From Paucibacter sp. PLA-PC-4 (GTDB taxonomy: Bacteria; Pseudomonadota; Gammaproteobacteria; Burkholderiales; Burkholderiaceae_C): DNA of 64,000 nucleotides. Position 1 is the first letter of the stretch. Each line of letters opens with the position of its first letter. Shown piece by piece: positions 25,293-38,290 of this stretch. The notes beneath the pieces are model-generated. The model ran no database searches, was not told the DNA's origin, and saw only the letters and a program-made list of their open reading frames with translations. The translations under genes were made by a program, and so were the position numbers. The stretch covers positions 372,001 through 436,000 of the forward strand of contig NZ_JAPFGP010000001.1 in NCBI RefSeq assembly GCF_026241155.1, read 5' to 3'.

Positions 25293-27938
25293 TCAGAACT
25301 TGGCGCTCAGGCCCAGCTTGAAGGTGGTCTCACCCTTGAAACTCCAGGCCGGGAATCCGGCGCGCAACGGGTCCTTGATGCCTGTGTTGGAGGCTGCGGC
25401 CGCACCGTACTGAACGTCATCTTCCTTGGTCAGATTGATGGCTTCGAAAGACAGCTTCAGGTTTTTGGTGATGTTCCAGCCCACGCTGGCATCTAACGTG
25501 CCGAACGCGTCGTGCATGCGGTTGCCGTACCAGAACGCGCCTTCGCGGATCATGTACTTAGAGCGCCAGTTGTAGGCCAGGCGACCGAAGTAGCTCTCGT
25601 TCTCATAGTAGCCGACCAGGTTCACGTTGTGCTTGGAGGACTGGGTGAACACGCCCAGCTGATCCAAGTAGCTGCTGGCGGGAGCGTTGCCCTCGGTGAA
25701 CGTGTAGTTGCCCAGCGCGCCGAAGCCGTTGCCGAATGCATGACTGGCCTGCAGCTCCAGGCCGCGAATCTTGCCGCCGCCGGCGTTCTGGAAGCTCTGC
25801 ACCGTCCAGTTGTCCACTCCGGTCAAGGGATCCACCAGGCCGACCTTTTGATTGGGTGTGACGTTGGCGACGACGAAGTTCGAGATGTCCTTCACGAAGT
25901 AGGTGGCGGACAGCATATTGCCGCGGCCGTAGTAGTACTCCAGGCCGATATCGGCTTGGCTGGACTTCATGGGCTTGAGGCCGATGTTGCCGACGGTCCA
26001 GGTTTCGTTGTCCCTGCGATCGTCGTTGTAGCCCGAGACCGTCACACCAAACATGTTGGCGAAGTTCGGGCGGGTGATGGCTTGCGAGGCCGTGGCACGC
26101 AGCACCAGGTCCTTGCGCAGGTCGAAGGCCAGATTCACGCTGGGCAACACGTCGTTGTAAGTCGACTTTGTCGAGACCTTGGTCTTGGCCCAGTTCTGGT
26201 TGCCCGGGTACTGGTCAGGCGGGGACACGCCGTCGAACTTGTAGCCGGTGCTGGTGGCCTTGGTAGAGATGTAGCGCAGGCCGAAGTTGCCGCGCAGACC
26301 CTGGGTGTCGAACTCGAACATGCCGTAGACCGAACGGTTCTTCTCATTCAGCTCGCCATAGCCCGAGCGGTCCTCAACCCAGCCGCCGATGCTCTTGCGA
26401 GTGTTGTCCAGCATGGCGTTGATGTTGGCGCGCGGGACCGTCCAGCCCCCCACGTCTACCGAGCCACCAAACAGCGAGCTGGTGGGCGCTGCTGTGATCG
26501 TGCTGTTCCAGATGGGCCGGAAACTGCGCTTCTCGAAGGTGTGGTCCGCCAGGCGCACGCCTGTCTTGAAGGCGCTGATCACACCCCAGTCCAGGTCGAA
26601 GGTGGCGTCGAGCTGGCCGAAGTTCTCCTTGTCCTTGTTTGGGCCGGCCGAGGTCGCCCAGGTCTGCGGTGCCAGCTGCGCCGGCAGGGCGCTCAGGCCC
26701 CAGGACTGGTTGGTGCTGGGGTTGATCTGGATCTGTTTGCCGGTGGCGTCGATCGTGCCTTTCCACTCTGGGCGCTTGAAGCCGCCGTCCCAGGAGTTGT
26801 CCTGGTAGTTGGTGGTGATCGAGGTGCCGCCGCTGGCCTTGGTGCTGCCGATCACAAGATCGAACTTGGCGTTGCCGAGCGTGTAGTGGGCGTCGGCGAC
26901 GACGCTGTCCGAGTCCATGCTGGCGCCGCGGGCCCAGACCTGGAAGAACTTATTGGTCGGACCGGAGGTTGCGGTGCTCGTGCTGTGCAGGCAGATGCCG
27001 TTGGGATTAAAAGCCGAACTCACGGCGGTGTTGCGCTTGTCGCAGTTCGGGTCATGCATCAGGTAGTCGCTGGCATTGGAGCTGTTGGCGTTCAACTCCA
27101 TCTTCAGCAGATTCAGACCGAGCTCCAGGCCTTCGACCGGGCGTGCTTGCAGGGCGACGTTGAAGGCGGTGCGTTTGCGCTCCTGAATGAAGGCTGTGGG
27201 AGCCACATCGCTGTTCCAGCGGCTGTCCGCCTCGACGCCACGGCGGATGTAGTCACCCTTGGATTGGCCGGCGGCAACCAGCACGCCGAAGCTGCGGGAT
27301 TCATTGCGCCAGCTGTACAGGCCGGAGAACTCCTTCTCTGGATCGCTGATGGTGCCGTCGCCGTAGCGCACGCTGCCGAAGGCCGTGTTGGCCTTCAGGT
27401 CCAGCGGCTTGCGGGTCTTAACGATTACGGTACCGCCGATGCCGCCCTCGGTCAGGTTGGCTTGCGAAGATTTGTAGACCTCCATGCCGCCGATCAACTC
27501 GGCGGGCAGCAGCGAGTAATTGAACGAGCGGTCGATGTCGTTCTGGTCATACCAGCCGGTGGACGCGACGGTCTGGCCGTTCAGCGTGGTGTAGGTCATC
27601 TGCGGATCGGTGCCGCGAATTGACACCGCAGCACCTTGACCGAAGGCGCGGCCCACCGAAATGCCGGGAATGCGACCCAACGCCTGGCCGACGTCCGCGT
27701 CCGGCAGCTTGCCCACGTCCTCGGCGGACACCGCGTCCACCACGGCCGTGGCGTTCTTCTTGATATTGGCGGCGGTCTCCAGCGAAGCGCGGATGCCGGT
27801 GATCACCACCTGGTCGAGCTGAGCAGCATCAGGCTTCGCTGCGGCTGGCCCGGCCTGTTGGGCTTGGGCACTAAAAACCGCGCCCAGCAATGTCAGCGAC
27901 ACGGCGGCCGCGATGGGGGTCTTATTGACCTTTTTCAT
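25293..27938 (-). CDS. TonB-dependent receptor (Xanthomonas/Caulobacter carbohydrate type)
   Basis: The protein has 881 residues with signal peptide MKKVNKTPIAAAVSLTLLGAVFSAQA. A TonB-box-like LDQVVITGIRASL is followed by the plug domain (VVDAVSAEDVGKLPDADVGQALGRIPGISVGR, EGGIGGTVIVKTRKPLDL) and a 22-strand barrel ending in TFKLGLSAKF with a terminal Phe. The plug motifs are those of the TonB-Xanth-Caul subfamily, used for complex carbohydrates rather than siderophores. A GAGGAG site precedes the ATG. It is convergent with the nag operon and is the likely outer-membrane importer of its oligosaccharides. Confidence 0.9.
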   Translation of the reverse strand: MKKVNKTPIAAAVSLTLLGAVFSAQAQQAGPAAAKPDAAQLDQVVITGIRASLETAANIKKNATAVVDAVSAEDVGKLPDADVGQALGRIPGISVGRAFGQGAAVSIRGTDPQMTYTTLNGQTVASTGWYDQNDIDRSFNYSLLPAELIGGMEVYKSSQANLTEGGIGGTVIVKTRKPLDLKANTAFGSVRYGDGTISDPEKEFSGLYSWRNESRSFGVLVAAGQSKGDYIRRGVEADSRWNSDVAPTAFIQERKRTAFNVALQARPVEGLELGLNLLKMELNANSSNASDYLMHDPNCDKRNTAVSSAFNPNGICLHSTSTATSGPTNKFFQVWARGASMDSDSVVADAHYTLGNAKFDLVIGSTKASGGTSITTNYQDNSWDGGFKRPEWKGTIDATGKQIQINPSTNQSWGLSALPAQLAPQTWATSAGPNKDKENFGQLDATFDLDWGVISAFKTGVRLADHTFEKRSFRPIWNSTITAAPTSSLFGGSVDVGGWTVPRANINAMLDNTRKSIGGWVEDRSGYGELNEKNRSVYGMFEFDTQGLRGNFGLRYISTKATSTGYKFDGVSPPDQYPGNQNWAKTKVSTKSTYNDVLPSVNLAFDLRKDLVLRATASQAITRPNFANMFGVTVSGYNDDRRDNETWTVGNIGLKPMKSSQADIGLEYYYGRGNMLSATYFVKDISNFVVANVTPNQKVGLVDPLTGVDNWTVQSFQNAGGGKIRGLELQASHAFGNGFGALGNYTFTEGNAPASSYLDQLGVFTQSSKHNVNLVGYYENESYFGRLAYNWRSKYMIREGAFWYGNRMHDAFGTLDASVGWNITKNLKLSFEAINLTKEDDVQYGAAAASNTGIKDPLRAGFPAWSFKGETTFKLGLSAKF

Positions 27939-28009
27939 AACTGCTCCTCGATATGGCCGTCAACGAATCGGCCTGTTTAGACGCGGAGCCCGATGCATAC
28001 CCGCACAGA

Positions 28010-28099
28010 AGTGGCATGCGTCTGGCACCCCAGATGGACATCAATGTGCAACCAATGCCATGCCACTATACGGCCGCGTAGTGCCACTTTGCTACCACT
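28010..28099 (-). promoter_or_regulatory. AGTGG-type repeats upstream of the TonB receptor gene
   Basis: Read on the minus strand, AGTGG occurs at 28099-28095, 28088-28084 and 28067-28063, spaced 11 and 21 bp, with a -10-like TATAGT overlapping the last. AGTGGCAT at 28010-28017 on the plus strand is the inverse of ATGCCACT at 28060-28067. The intergenic stretch 27939-28298 holds no gene. These elements are the only repeat structure near the receptor gene. Confidence 0.4.
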
Positions 28100-28177
28100 T
28101 CATGACTCGTGTTTTCCCTGCTTGTCGTTGCTTTTGCGACAGCAAATGGGGTGTGACGATGTTTCTTGGTAGCTAAT

Positions 28178-28210
28178 TGGTATTGCTTCTAGGTTTTGGC
28201 TGGTATTGGC
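28178..28210 (+). promoter_or_regulatory. Pair of TGGTATTG elements
   Basis: TGGTATTG at 28178-28185 and TGGTATTGGC at 28201-28210 are 23 bp apart. They share the TGGTATT core of the nagK operator array. They lie between the TonB receptor gene and the tRNA promoter, so they could be remote operators of the former. Function is unproven. Confidence 0.3.
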
Positions 28211-28298
28211 TGTGGCTGCCAAGTGATGCGTGTCGGCTTGATGAGGGTGTGTCGCTGTTGGATGAGGTGGGTCAGGTGTTGTTGGTTTTGAAAAGTCT

Positions 28299-28326
28299 TT
28301 GCGACCCAAAAATGCTGTGCTATAGT
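28299..28326 (+). promoter_or_regulatory. Promoter of the tRNA-tufA unit
   Basis: TTGCGA (28299-28304), 16-bp spacer and extended -10 TGC-TATAGT (28318-28326). The predicted start is a few bases before the tRNA-Tyr 5' end at 28341. Confidence 0.65.
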
Positions 28327-28340
28327 CGCAGGCTCGCCTC

Positions 28341-28426
28341 GGAGGGGTGGCCGAGTGGTTAAAGGCAGCAGACTGTAAATCTGCCCGCTAACGCGTACGC
28401 TGGTTCGAATCCAGCCTCCTCCACCA
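28341..28426 (+). tRNA. tRNA-Tyr (anticodon GTA)
   Basis: The acceptor stem GGAGGGG pairs with CTCCTCC, the anticodon loop is CTGTAAA with GTA, a long class-II variable arm is present and the T arm is GCTGG-TTCGAAT-CCAGC. Encoded CCA ends at 28426. Confidence 0.96.
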
Positions 28427-28519
28427 GGGCGAACGTTTTGATGGGTCGAGATGCCGGTGATCCGGGGTCTCGATTTCAGCGAGGCGATGAAGAAGATTTG
28501 GATTGATCAAGGCTCCCGG

Positions 28520-28593
28520 GCGGGAGTAGTTCAATGGTAGAACCTTAGCCTTCCAAGCTAATGACACGGGTTCGATTCCCGTTTCCCGCTCCA
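28520..28593 (+). tRNA. tRNA-Gly (anticodon TCC)
   Basis: Acceptor GCGGGAG with TTCCCGC, anticodon loop CTTCCAA containing TCC, T loop TTCGATT and encoded CCA at 28591-28593. Confidence 0.96.
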
Positions 28594-28677
28594 TCTTTGG
28601 GGCGCTTGGTTGTGCGGGGTGGGTATAGCGTCGATACCGGTTTGCTGGTTTTTTTTTGCCGTCAAACCTGTGTCGAT

Positions 28678-28752
<75 letters not shown>

Positions 28753-28795
28753 CCAATTTCTTCTGGTCTGATCTGATCCTATTCAGGAGCGCAAG

Positions 28796-29986
<1,191 letters not shown>

Positions 29987-30000
29987 AGTTAGAAGGCCAC

Positions 30001-30076
30001 AGGGGCATAGCTCAATTGGCAGAGCGTCGGTCTCCAAAACCGAAGGTTGGGGGTTCGAGACCCTCTGCCCCTGCCA
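30001..30076 (+). tRNA. tRNA-Trp (anticodon CCA)
   Basis: Acceptor AGGGGCA with TGCCCCT, anticodon loop CTCCAAA containing CCA, T loop TTCGAGA and encoded CCA at 30074-30076. It is placed between tufA and secE. Confidence 0.96.
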
Positions 30077-30118
30077 GTCGCTTCGGATAAAAGCGACCGG
30101 TTCAAGTGGTCAAGCATC

Positions 30119-30148
30119 AGCCCGCGGGAACTGTTCCCAGCGGGCTTT
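30119..30148 (+). terminator. Hairpin after tRNA-Trp, probable weak terminator
   Basis: AGCCCGC (30119-30125) pairs with GCGGGCT (30140-30146). An inner GGGAA/TTCCC stem extends it. Only TTT follows, so read-through into secE is likely. Confidence 0.55.
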
Positions 30149-30226
30149 GCTGCTGTTGGGTATCCCGTGATTTGAATGTCTGGGCCGGGCGGTTATTCGT
30201 CGGGTGCAGGTGCTAAAGAAAGTTCT

Positions 30227-30610
30227 ATGTCCAATCCTCAAGTCGAAACGGTCACTACCGGCGCCGATAAGGCGAAGCTGGCTGCTGCCGTGCTCTTGCT
30301 GGTAGGTGCGCTGGTGGCTTTTTACGCGCTCGCCAAGCAAGGCCCGATTGCGCAGTGGGGCGCGTTGCTGGTGCTGCTGATAGCCGCCGCTGCTGCGTTT
30401 TTCACCTCGGAATCGGGCAAGTCGCTGATCGCCTACGGGCAGGACTCTGCGCGCGAGGTGCGCAAGGTCGTGTGGCCGACGCGCAAGGAAGCGACGCAGA
30501 TGACGGGTTATGTGTTCGCCTTCGTGCTGGTGATGGCCTTGTTTCTGTGGCTGACCGACAAGACATTGGAATGGGTGCTGTACGACCTGATCCTGGGCTG
30601 GAAGCGCTGA
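30227..30610 (+). CDS. secE: Preprotein translocase subunit SecE
   Basis: The product has 127 residues from ATG 30227, with AAAGAAAG upstream. It has three hydrophobic segments, as in the long proteobacterial SecE: about 21-41, 46-62 and 95-115. The conserved amphipathic helix [19 protein letters not shown] precedes the last helix. It stabilises SecY in the inner membrane translocon. nusG follows after 17 bp. Confidence 0.96.
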   Translation: MSNPQVETVTTGADKAKLAAAVLLLVGALVAFYALAKQGPIAQWGALLVLLIAAAAAFFTSESGKSLIAYGQDSAREVRKVVWPTRKEATQMTGYVFAFVLVMALFLWLTDKTLEWVLYDLILGWKR

Positions 30611-30627
30611 GAGGCGGAAGGACTGCA

Positions 30628-31215
30628 ATGAGCGAAGAACAAGGCGTTGTTACCGGCGGTGAGGCCGCGGTGCCTACCGGTCTGCCCAAGCGTTGGTATG
30701 TGGTTCATGCCTACTCGGGCATGGAGAAGGCCGTCGAGCGCAATTTGCGCGAGCGCATTGATCGCGCCGGCATGCAGGACAAGTTTGGCCGCATCTTGGT
30801 GCCGACCGAAGAGGTCGTTGAGCTCAAGAATGGCAAAAAGGCCGTGACCGAGCGTCGCTTCTTCCCTGGCTATGTGCTGGTGGAGATGGTGATGGAAGAC
30901 GACACCTGGCACTTGGTCAAGCACACCTCCAAGGTGACCGGCTTCGTCGGTGGCGCGAAGAACCGCCCGGCTCCGATCTCGGAAGCTGAGGTGATGAAGA
31001 TCGTCAATCAGATGCAAGAGGGCATCGAGAAGCCCAGGCCGAAGGTCGAGTGGACGGTGGGCGAGGTGGTGCGGGTCAAGGAAGGTCCGTTCACGGACTT
31101 CAACGGCGCGATCGAGGAAGTCAACTACGACAAGTCCAAGGTGCGGGTTTCGGTCACGATCTTTGGTCGTGCGACGCCGGTTGAATTGGACTTCGCGCAG
31201 GTCGAAAAAGTTTAA
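30628..31215 (+). CDS. nusG: Transcription termination/antitermination factor NusG
   Basis: The product has 195 residues from ATG 30628, preceded by GGCGGAAGGA. The NGN domain is [18 protein letters not shown] through [10 protein letters not shown], and the C-terminal KOW domain is [20 protein letters not shown]. It binds RNA polymerase, and through KOW binds Rho or S10. It is the second gene of the secE-nusG unit ahead of rplK. Confidence 0.97.
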   Translation: MSEEQGVVTGGEAAVPTGLPKRWYVVHAYSGMEKAVERNLRERIDRAGMQDKFGRILVPTEEVVELKNGKKAVTERRFFPGYVLVEMVMEDDTWHLVKHTSKVTGFVGGAKNRPAPISEAEVMKIVNQMQEGIEKPRPKVEWTVGEVVRVKEGPFTDFNGAIEEVNYDKSKVRVSVTIFGRATPVELDFAQVEKV

Positions 31216-31433
31216 AGACGAAGTCTTTGGACTTGTCGCCGAAAGCCCGAGGGGCTGCAGGCAAAAGGTTTGAGGGCCTGGCAGGGCCGGCCGGACTTGT
31301 AATAGCCCGGTGAACCTGTCCGTAGTCAGTCCGCGACGAGATGCGGACAAGAGGAGCAAAGGTAACCAGTCCTTTGCGCTAGCACTCAGGTGGCGTGGCG
31401 CTGTAAATGCCGTGCCACTGATTGGAGAGAAAT

Positions 31434-31865
31434 ATGGCAAAGAAAATTGTTGGCTTTATCAAGCTGCAAGTCGCTGCCGGCAAGGCGAATCCTTCGCCTC
31501 CGGTTGGTCCCGCGCTGGGTCAGCGTGGCCTGAACATCATGGAGTTCTGCAAGGCGTTCAACGCCCAGACGCAGGGCCATGAGCCGGGCATGAAGCTGCC
31601 GGTGGTTATTACCGCGTTTGCGGACAAGAGCTTCACCTTCGTGATCAAGTCGCCCCCGGCGACCGCACTGATCAAGAAGGCTGCCAAGATCGAGAAGGGC
31701 TCGCAAAAGGCTCACCTCGAGAAGGTTGGCAAGCTGACCCGTGCTCAGCTGGAAGAGATCGCCAAGATCAAGGTCAAGGATCTGACCGCCGCTGATCTGG
31801 ATGCCGCCGTTCGTACGATTGCTGGTTCCGCCCGTTCCATGGGCGTGCTGGTGGAGGGTGTTTGA
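31434..31865 (+). CDS. rplK: 50S ribosomal protein L11
   Basis: The product has 143 residues from ATG 31434, with GGAGAGAAAT upstream. The proline-rich hinge [20 protein letters not shown] and the 23S-binding C-terminal domain with VEGV end are typical. L11 forms the GTPase-associated centre and is needed for RelA activation. A 218-bp gap separates it from nusG; I find no clear promoter in it. Confidence 0.98.
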   Translation: MAKKIVGFIKLQVAAGKANPSPPVGPALGQRGLNIMEFCKAFNAQTQGHEPGMKLPVVITAFADKSFTFVIKSPPATALIKKAAKIEKGSQKAHLEKVGKLTRAQLEEIAKIKVKDLTAADLDAAVRTIAGSARSMGVLVEGV

Positions 31866-31866
31866 G

Positions 31867-32574
31867 ATGGCAAAGCTGACTAAGCGCCAAAAGGCCCTGC
31901 AAGGCAAGGTCGAGACCACCAAGCTGTACACGCTGGGTGAAGCCCTGAACCTCGTCAAGAGCCTGGCTACTGCCAAGTTCGACGAGTCGATCGATGTGGC
32001 CGTGCAACTGGGCATCGATGCCAAGAAGTCGGACCAAGTGGTGCGTGGCGCTGTCGTGATGCCTAACGGCACCGGCAAGACCAAGCGCGTCGCGGTGTTC
32101 GCCCAAGGCGCCAAGGCTGACGAAGCCCGCGCCGCCGGCGCCGACATCGTCGGCATGGAAGACCTGGCCGAGCGCGTGAAGGCTGGTGACATGCCGTTCG
32201 ACGTGGTGATCGCCTCGCCGGACACCATGCGCATCGTCGGTACCCTGGGTCAAATCCTGGGCCCGCGCGGCCTGATGCCTAACCCCAAGGTTGGCACCGT
32301 GACCCCGGATGTCGCCACCGCCGTCAAGAACGCCAAGGCTGGCCAAGTTCAGTTCCGTGTTGACAAGGCCGGCATCATCCATGGCACCCTCGGCCGTCGT
32401 TCGTTCGACACCGACAAGCTGGAAGGCAATCTGCGCGCGCTGATCGAGGCCCTGAACAAGGCCAAGCCGGCCTCGAGCAAGGGTGTCTACCTGCGCAAGG
32501 TGGCGGTGTCGTCCACGATGGGCGTCGGCGCCCGCGTGGATGTCGCCAGCATCAATGCGCAGGCCAACGCCTAA
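31867..32574 (+). CDS. rplA: 50S ribosomal protein L1
   Basis: The product has 235 residues from ATG 31867, one base after the rplK stop. [28 protein letters not shown] and the GxxxF-type [13 protein letters not shown] segments are diagnostic. It forms the L1 stalk that handles E-site tRNA. In other bacteria free L1 represses the rplKA mRNA; a comparable site was not located here. Confidence 0.98.
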   Translation: MAKLTKRQKALQGKVETTKLYTLGEALNLVKSLATAKFDESIDVAVQLGIDAKKSDQVVRGAVVMPNGTGKTKRVAVFAQGAKADEARAAGADIVGMEDLAERVKAGDMPFDVVIASPDTMRIVGTLGQILGPRGLMPNPKVGTVTPDVATAVKNAKAGQVQFRVDKAGIIHGTLGRRSFDTDKLEGNLRALIEALNKAKPASSKGVYLRKVAVSSTMGVGARVDVASINAQANA

Positions 32575-32851
32575 GCAAAGAAGTTGAGGTGCGGCGCGAA
32601 GTCTGGCGCCGTGCTGATGAATTGGTGGGGCGTGGGTAAGTTTTCTTGCTCGCGCGTCATCCAAGACCGTTGGTGTGAAACCCCGCTGTATCGGGGGTGA
32701 CGCTTAATCGGGATGGCCTCGTGTCTTCCCTGCCAACGCAGATGGCGGTCCCGCTGTAAAGGATTTTCCTGAACAGAAGGTCGCTGAATCCCGGTGCCAA
32801 AGGTCCTGTGCTCAATACATGGGACTGGAGGCGTAATGTGAGGAGTAGACC
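32575..32851 (+). promoter_or_regulatory. Long rplJ leader, probable L10 autoregulatory region
   Basis: There are 277 nt between rplA and rplJ without an ORF. In many bacteria this leader folds into an L10-(L12) binding site that controls translation of rplJL. Several short inverted repeats occur (for example GGCGCGAAGTCTGGCGCC near 32592-32609). Assignment rests mainly on position. Confidence 0.4.
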
Positions 32852-33385
32852 TTGAGTCTCAATCGCAACGAGAAGGCAGCCGTTGTCTCCGACGTCGCAG
32901 CGCAAGCTGCCAAGTCGCAGACCCTGGCGCTGGCCGAGTACCGTGGCCTCACCGTGGAAGCCTTGAACAAGCTGCGCATCGACGCGCGTGCCAAGGGTGT
33001 CTATCTTCACGTGCTGAAGAACACCCTGGCCCGTCGCGCTGTTGCCGGCACCCAGTTCGAAGCTGCCTCGGAGAGCATGGTCGGCCCGCTGATCTACGGC
33101 TTTTCGGAAGACGCGGTCGCTGCGGCCAAAGTCATCGCTGACTTTGCCAAGGGCAACGACAAGCTCGTCATCAAGGGTGGTGCCTACGGCGGCAAGGCTC
33201 TGGACGTCAACGGCGTGAAAGCGCTGGCGGCTGTTCCGAGCAAGGAAGTGCTGCTGTCGCAAATCGCCGGCCTGCTCAAGTCGCCGGTGCAACGCACCGC
33301 GGCCGTGCTGGCGGCCCTGGCTGCACAACGTGGTGCTGGCGCTGCTTCTACGGAAGCTGCTGCCGAAGCCCCCGCTGCAGCCTAA
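32852..33385 (+). CDS. rplJ: 50S ribosomal protein L10
   Basis: The product has 177 residues and begins at TTG 32852 with GAGGAG at good distance; no better ATG exists. N-terminal [14 protein letters not shown] and [17 protein letters not shown] are typical, as is the Ala-rich C-terminus that binds L7/L12 dimers. The weak TTG start fits a gene whose translation is limited or feedback-controlled. Confidence 0.96.
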   Translation: MSLNRNEKAAVVSDVAAQAAKSQTLALAEYRGLTVEALNKLRIDARAKGVYLHVLKNTLARRAVAGTQFEAASESMVGPLIYGFSEDAVAAAKVIADFAKGNDKLVIKGGAYGGKALDVNGVKALAAVPSKEVLLSQIAGLLKSPVQRTAAVLAALAAQRGAGAASTEAAAEAPAAA

Positions 33386-33433
33386 GACGATCCCGTCAAA
33401 CGCAAGCAATCTGTATATAGGAAGAAACACATC

Positions 33434-33814
33434 ATGGCATTCGATAAAGACGCATTCCTGACCGCCCTGGACAGCATGACCGTTCTGGAACTGAACGATC
33501 TGGTCAAGGCAATCGAAGAGAAGTTTGGCGTGTCCGCCGCTTCGATGGCTGCTCCGGCCGCCGGTGGCGCTGCTGGCGGCGCTGCTGCTGCTGCTGAAGA
33601 GCAGACCGAGTTCAACGTCGTGCTGCTGGAAGCCGGCGCCAACAAGGTCTCGGTGATTAAGGCTGTGCGCGAAATCACCGGCCTGGGCCTGAAGGAAGCC
33701 AAGGACCTGGTCGACGGTGCTCCGAAGGCTGTCAAGGAAGGCGTTGCCAAGGCTGACGCTGAAGCAGCCAAGAAGAAGCTGGAAGAAGCCGGCGCCAAGG
33801 CTGAGCTGAAGTAA
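33434..33814 (+). CDS. rplL: 50S ribosomal protein L7/L12
   Basis: The product has 126 residues, strongly acidic. It has an N-terminal dimerisation part, an Ala/Gly hinge ([15 protein letters not shown]) at about 38-52, and a C-terminal domain EKTEFNVVL-type with [28 protein letters not shown]. It recruits translation factors to the stalk. It is followed by a hairpin that probably trims the dose of rpoBC relative to rplJL. Confidence 0.98.
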   Translation: MAFDKDAFLTALDSMTVLELNDLVKAIEEKFGVSAASMAAPAAGGAAGGAAAAAEEQTEFNVVLLEAGANKVSVIKAVREITGLGLKEAKDLVDGAPKAVKEGVAKADAEAAKKKLEEAGAKAELK

Positions 33815-33860
33815 TTGTCTGAGGTCAGACCTGCGCAGCAGCTCTGGCCTCACTGACTAG

Positions 33861-33888
33861 AAAGGGGCGGTCGCAAGACCTCCCCTTT
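33861..33888 (+). terminator. Attenuator hairpin between rplL and rpoB
   Basis: AAAGGGGCGGTC / GACCTCCCCTTT with a GCAA tetraloop (33873-33876) and one internal mismatch, followed by CCCCG, not a T-run. It corresponds in position to the partial terminator/RNase III site known between rplL and rpoB in E. coli. The rest of 33815-34149 contains no gene; a TATGAT at 33941-33946 is a possible -10 box without a good -35. Confidence 0.6.
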
Positions 33889-34149
33889 CCCCGTTTCAAG
33901 GGTTTATCCGGTTGAGAATAGTTGAAAGCCCCGCGCAGGGTATGATGCGCGGTTCTTTCAAGTGTTCTCTGATCCGACTGCAGAGAACCGGTTTGGTCGG
34001 GCCCAGGTGCAATGCCGGGGTTGTCCGCCAGCGGTTGGTAGTGGCCAACCACCAAGCATCGAGCCGTCCGTTCTGGATCGGGCTCGACAAGCCAGTCGCC
34101 GACGAAGCCCGTCCCACGGCCAGGGGTGGGCTCTCGACACGGAGTGTTT

Positions 34150-38271
<4,122 letters not shown>

Positions 38272-38290
38272 TTAGGAACAGGAGAGACAC

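Noticed and set aside
25512-27623. 703-residue plus-strand frame opposite the TonB receptor
   Set aside because: The minus-strand frame has a signal peptide, plug and barrel motifs, and a terminal Phe. The opposite frame is a shadow.
25293-27938. Siderophore receptor
   Set aside because: Plug motifs are of the carbohydrate TonB-Xanth-Caul type and the neighbours are amino-sugar genes.
32575-32851. Cobalamin or other riboswitch in the rplJ leader
   Set aside because: Some short GC-rich motifs occur but no consistent riboswitch core is visible, and the following gene is a ribosomal protein. L10 control is the simpler reading.
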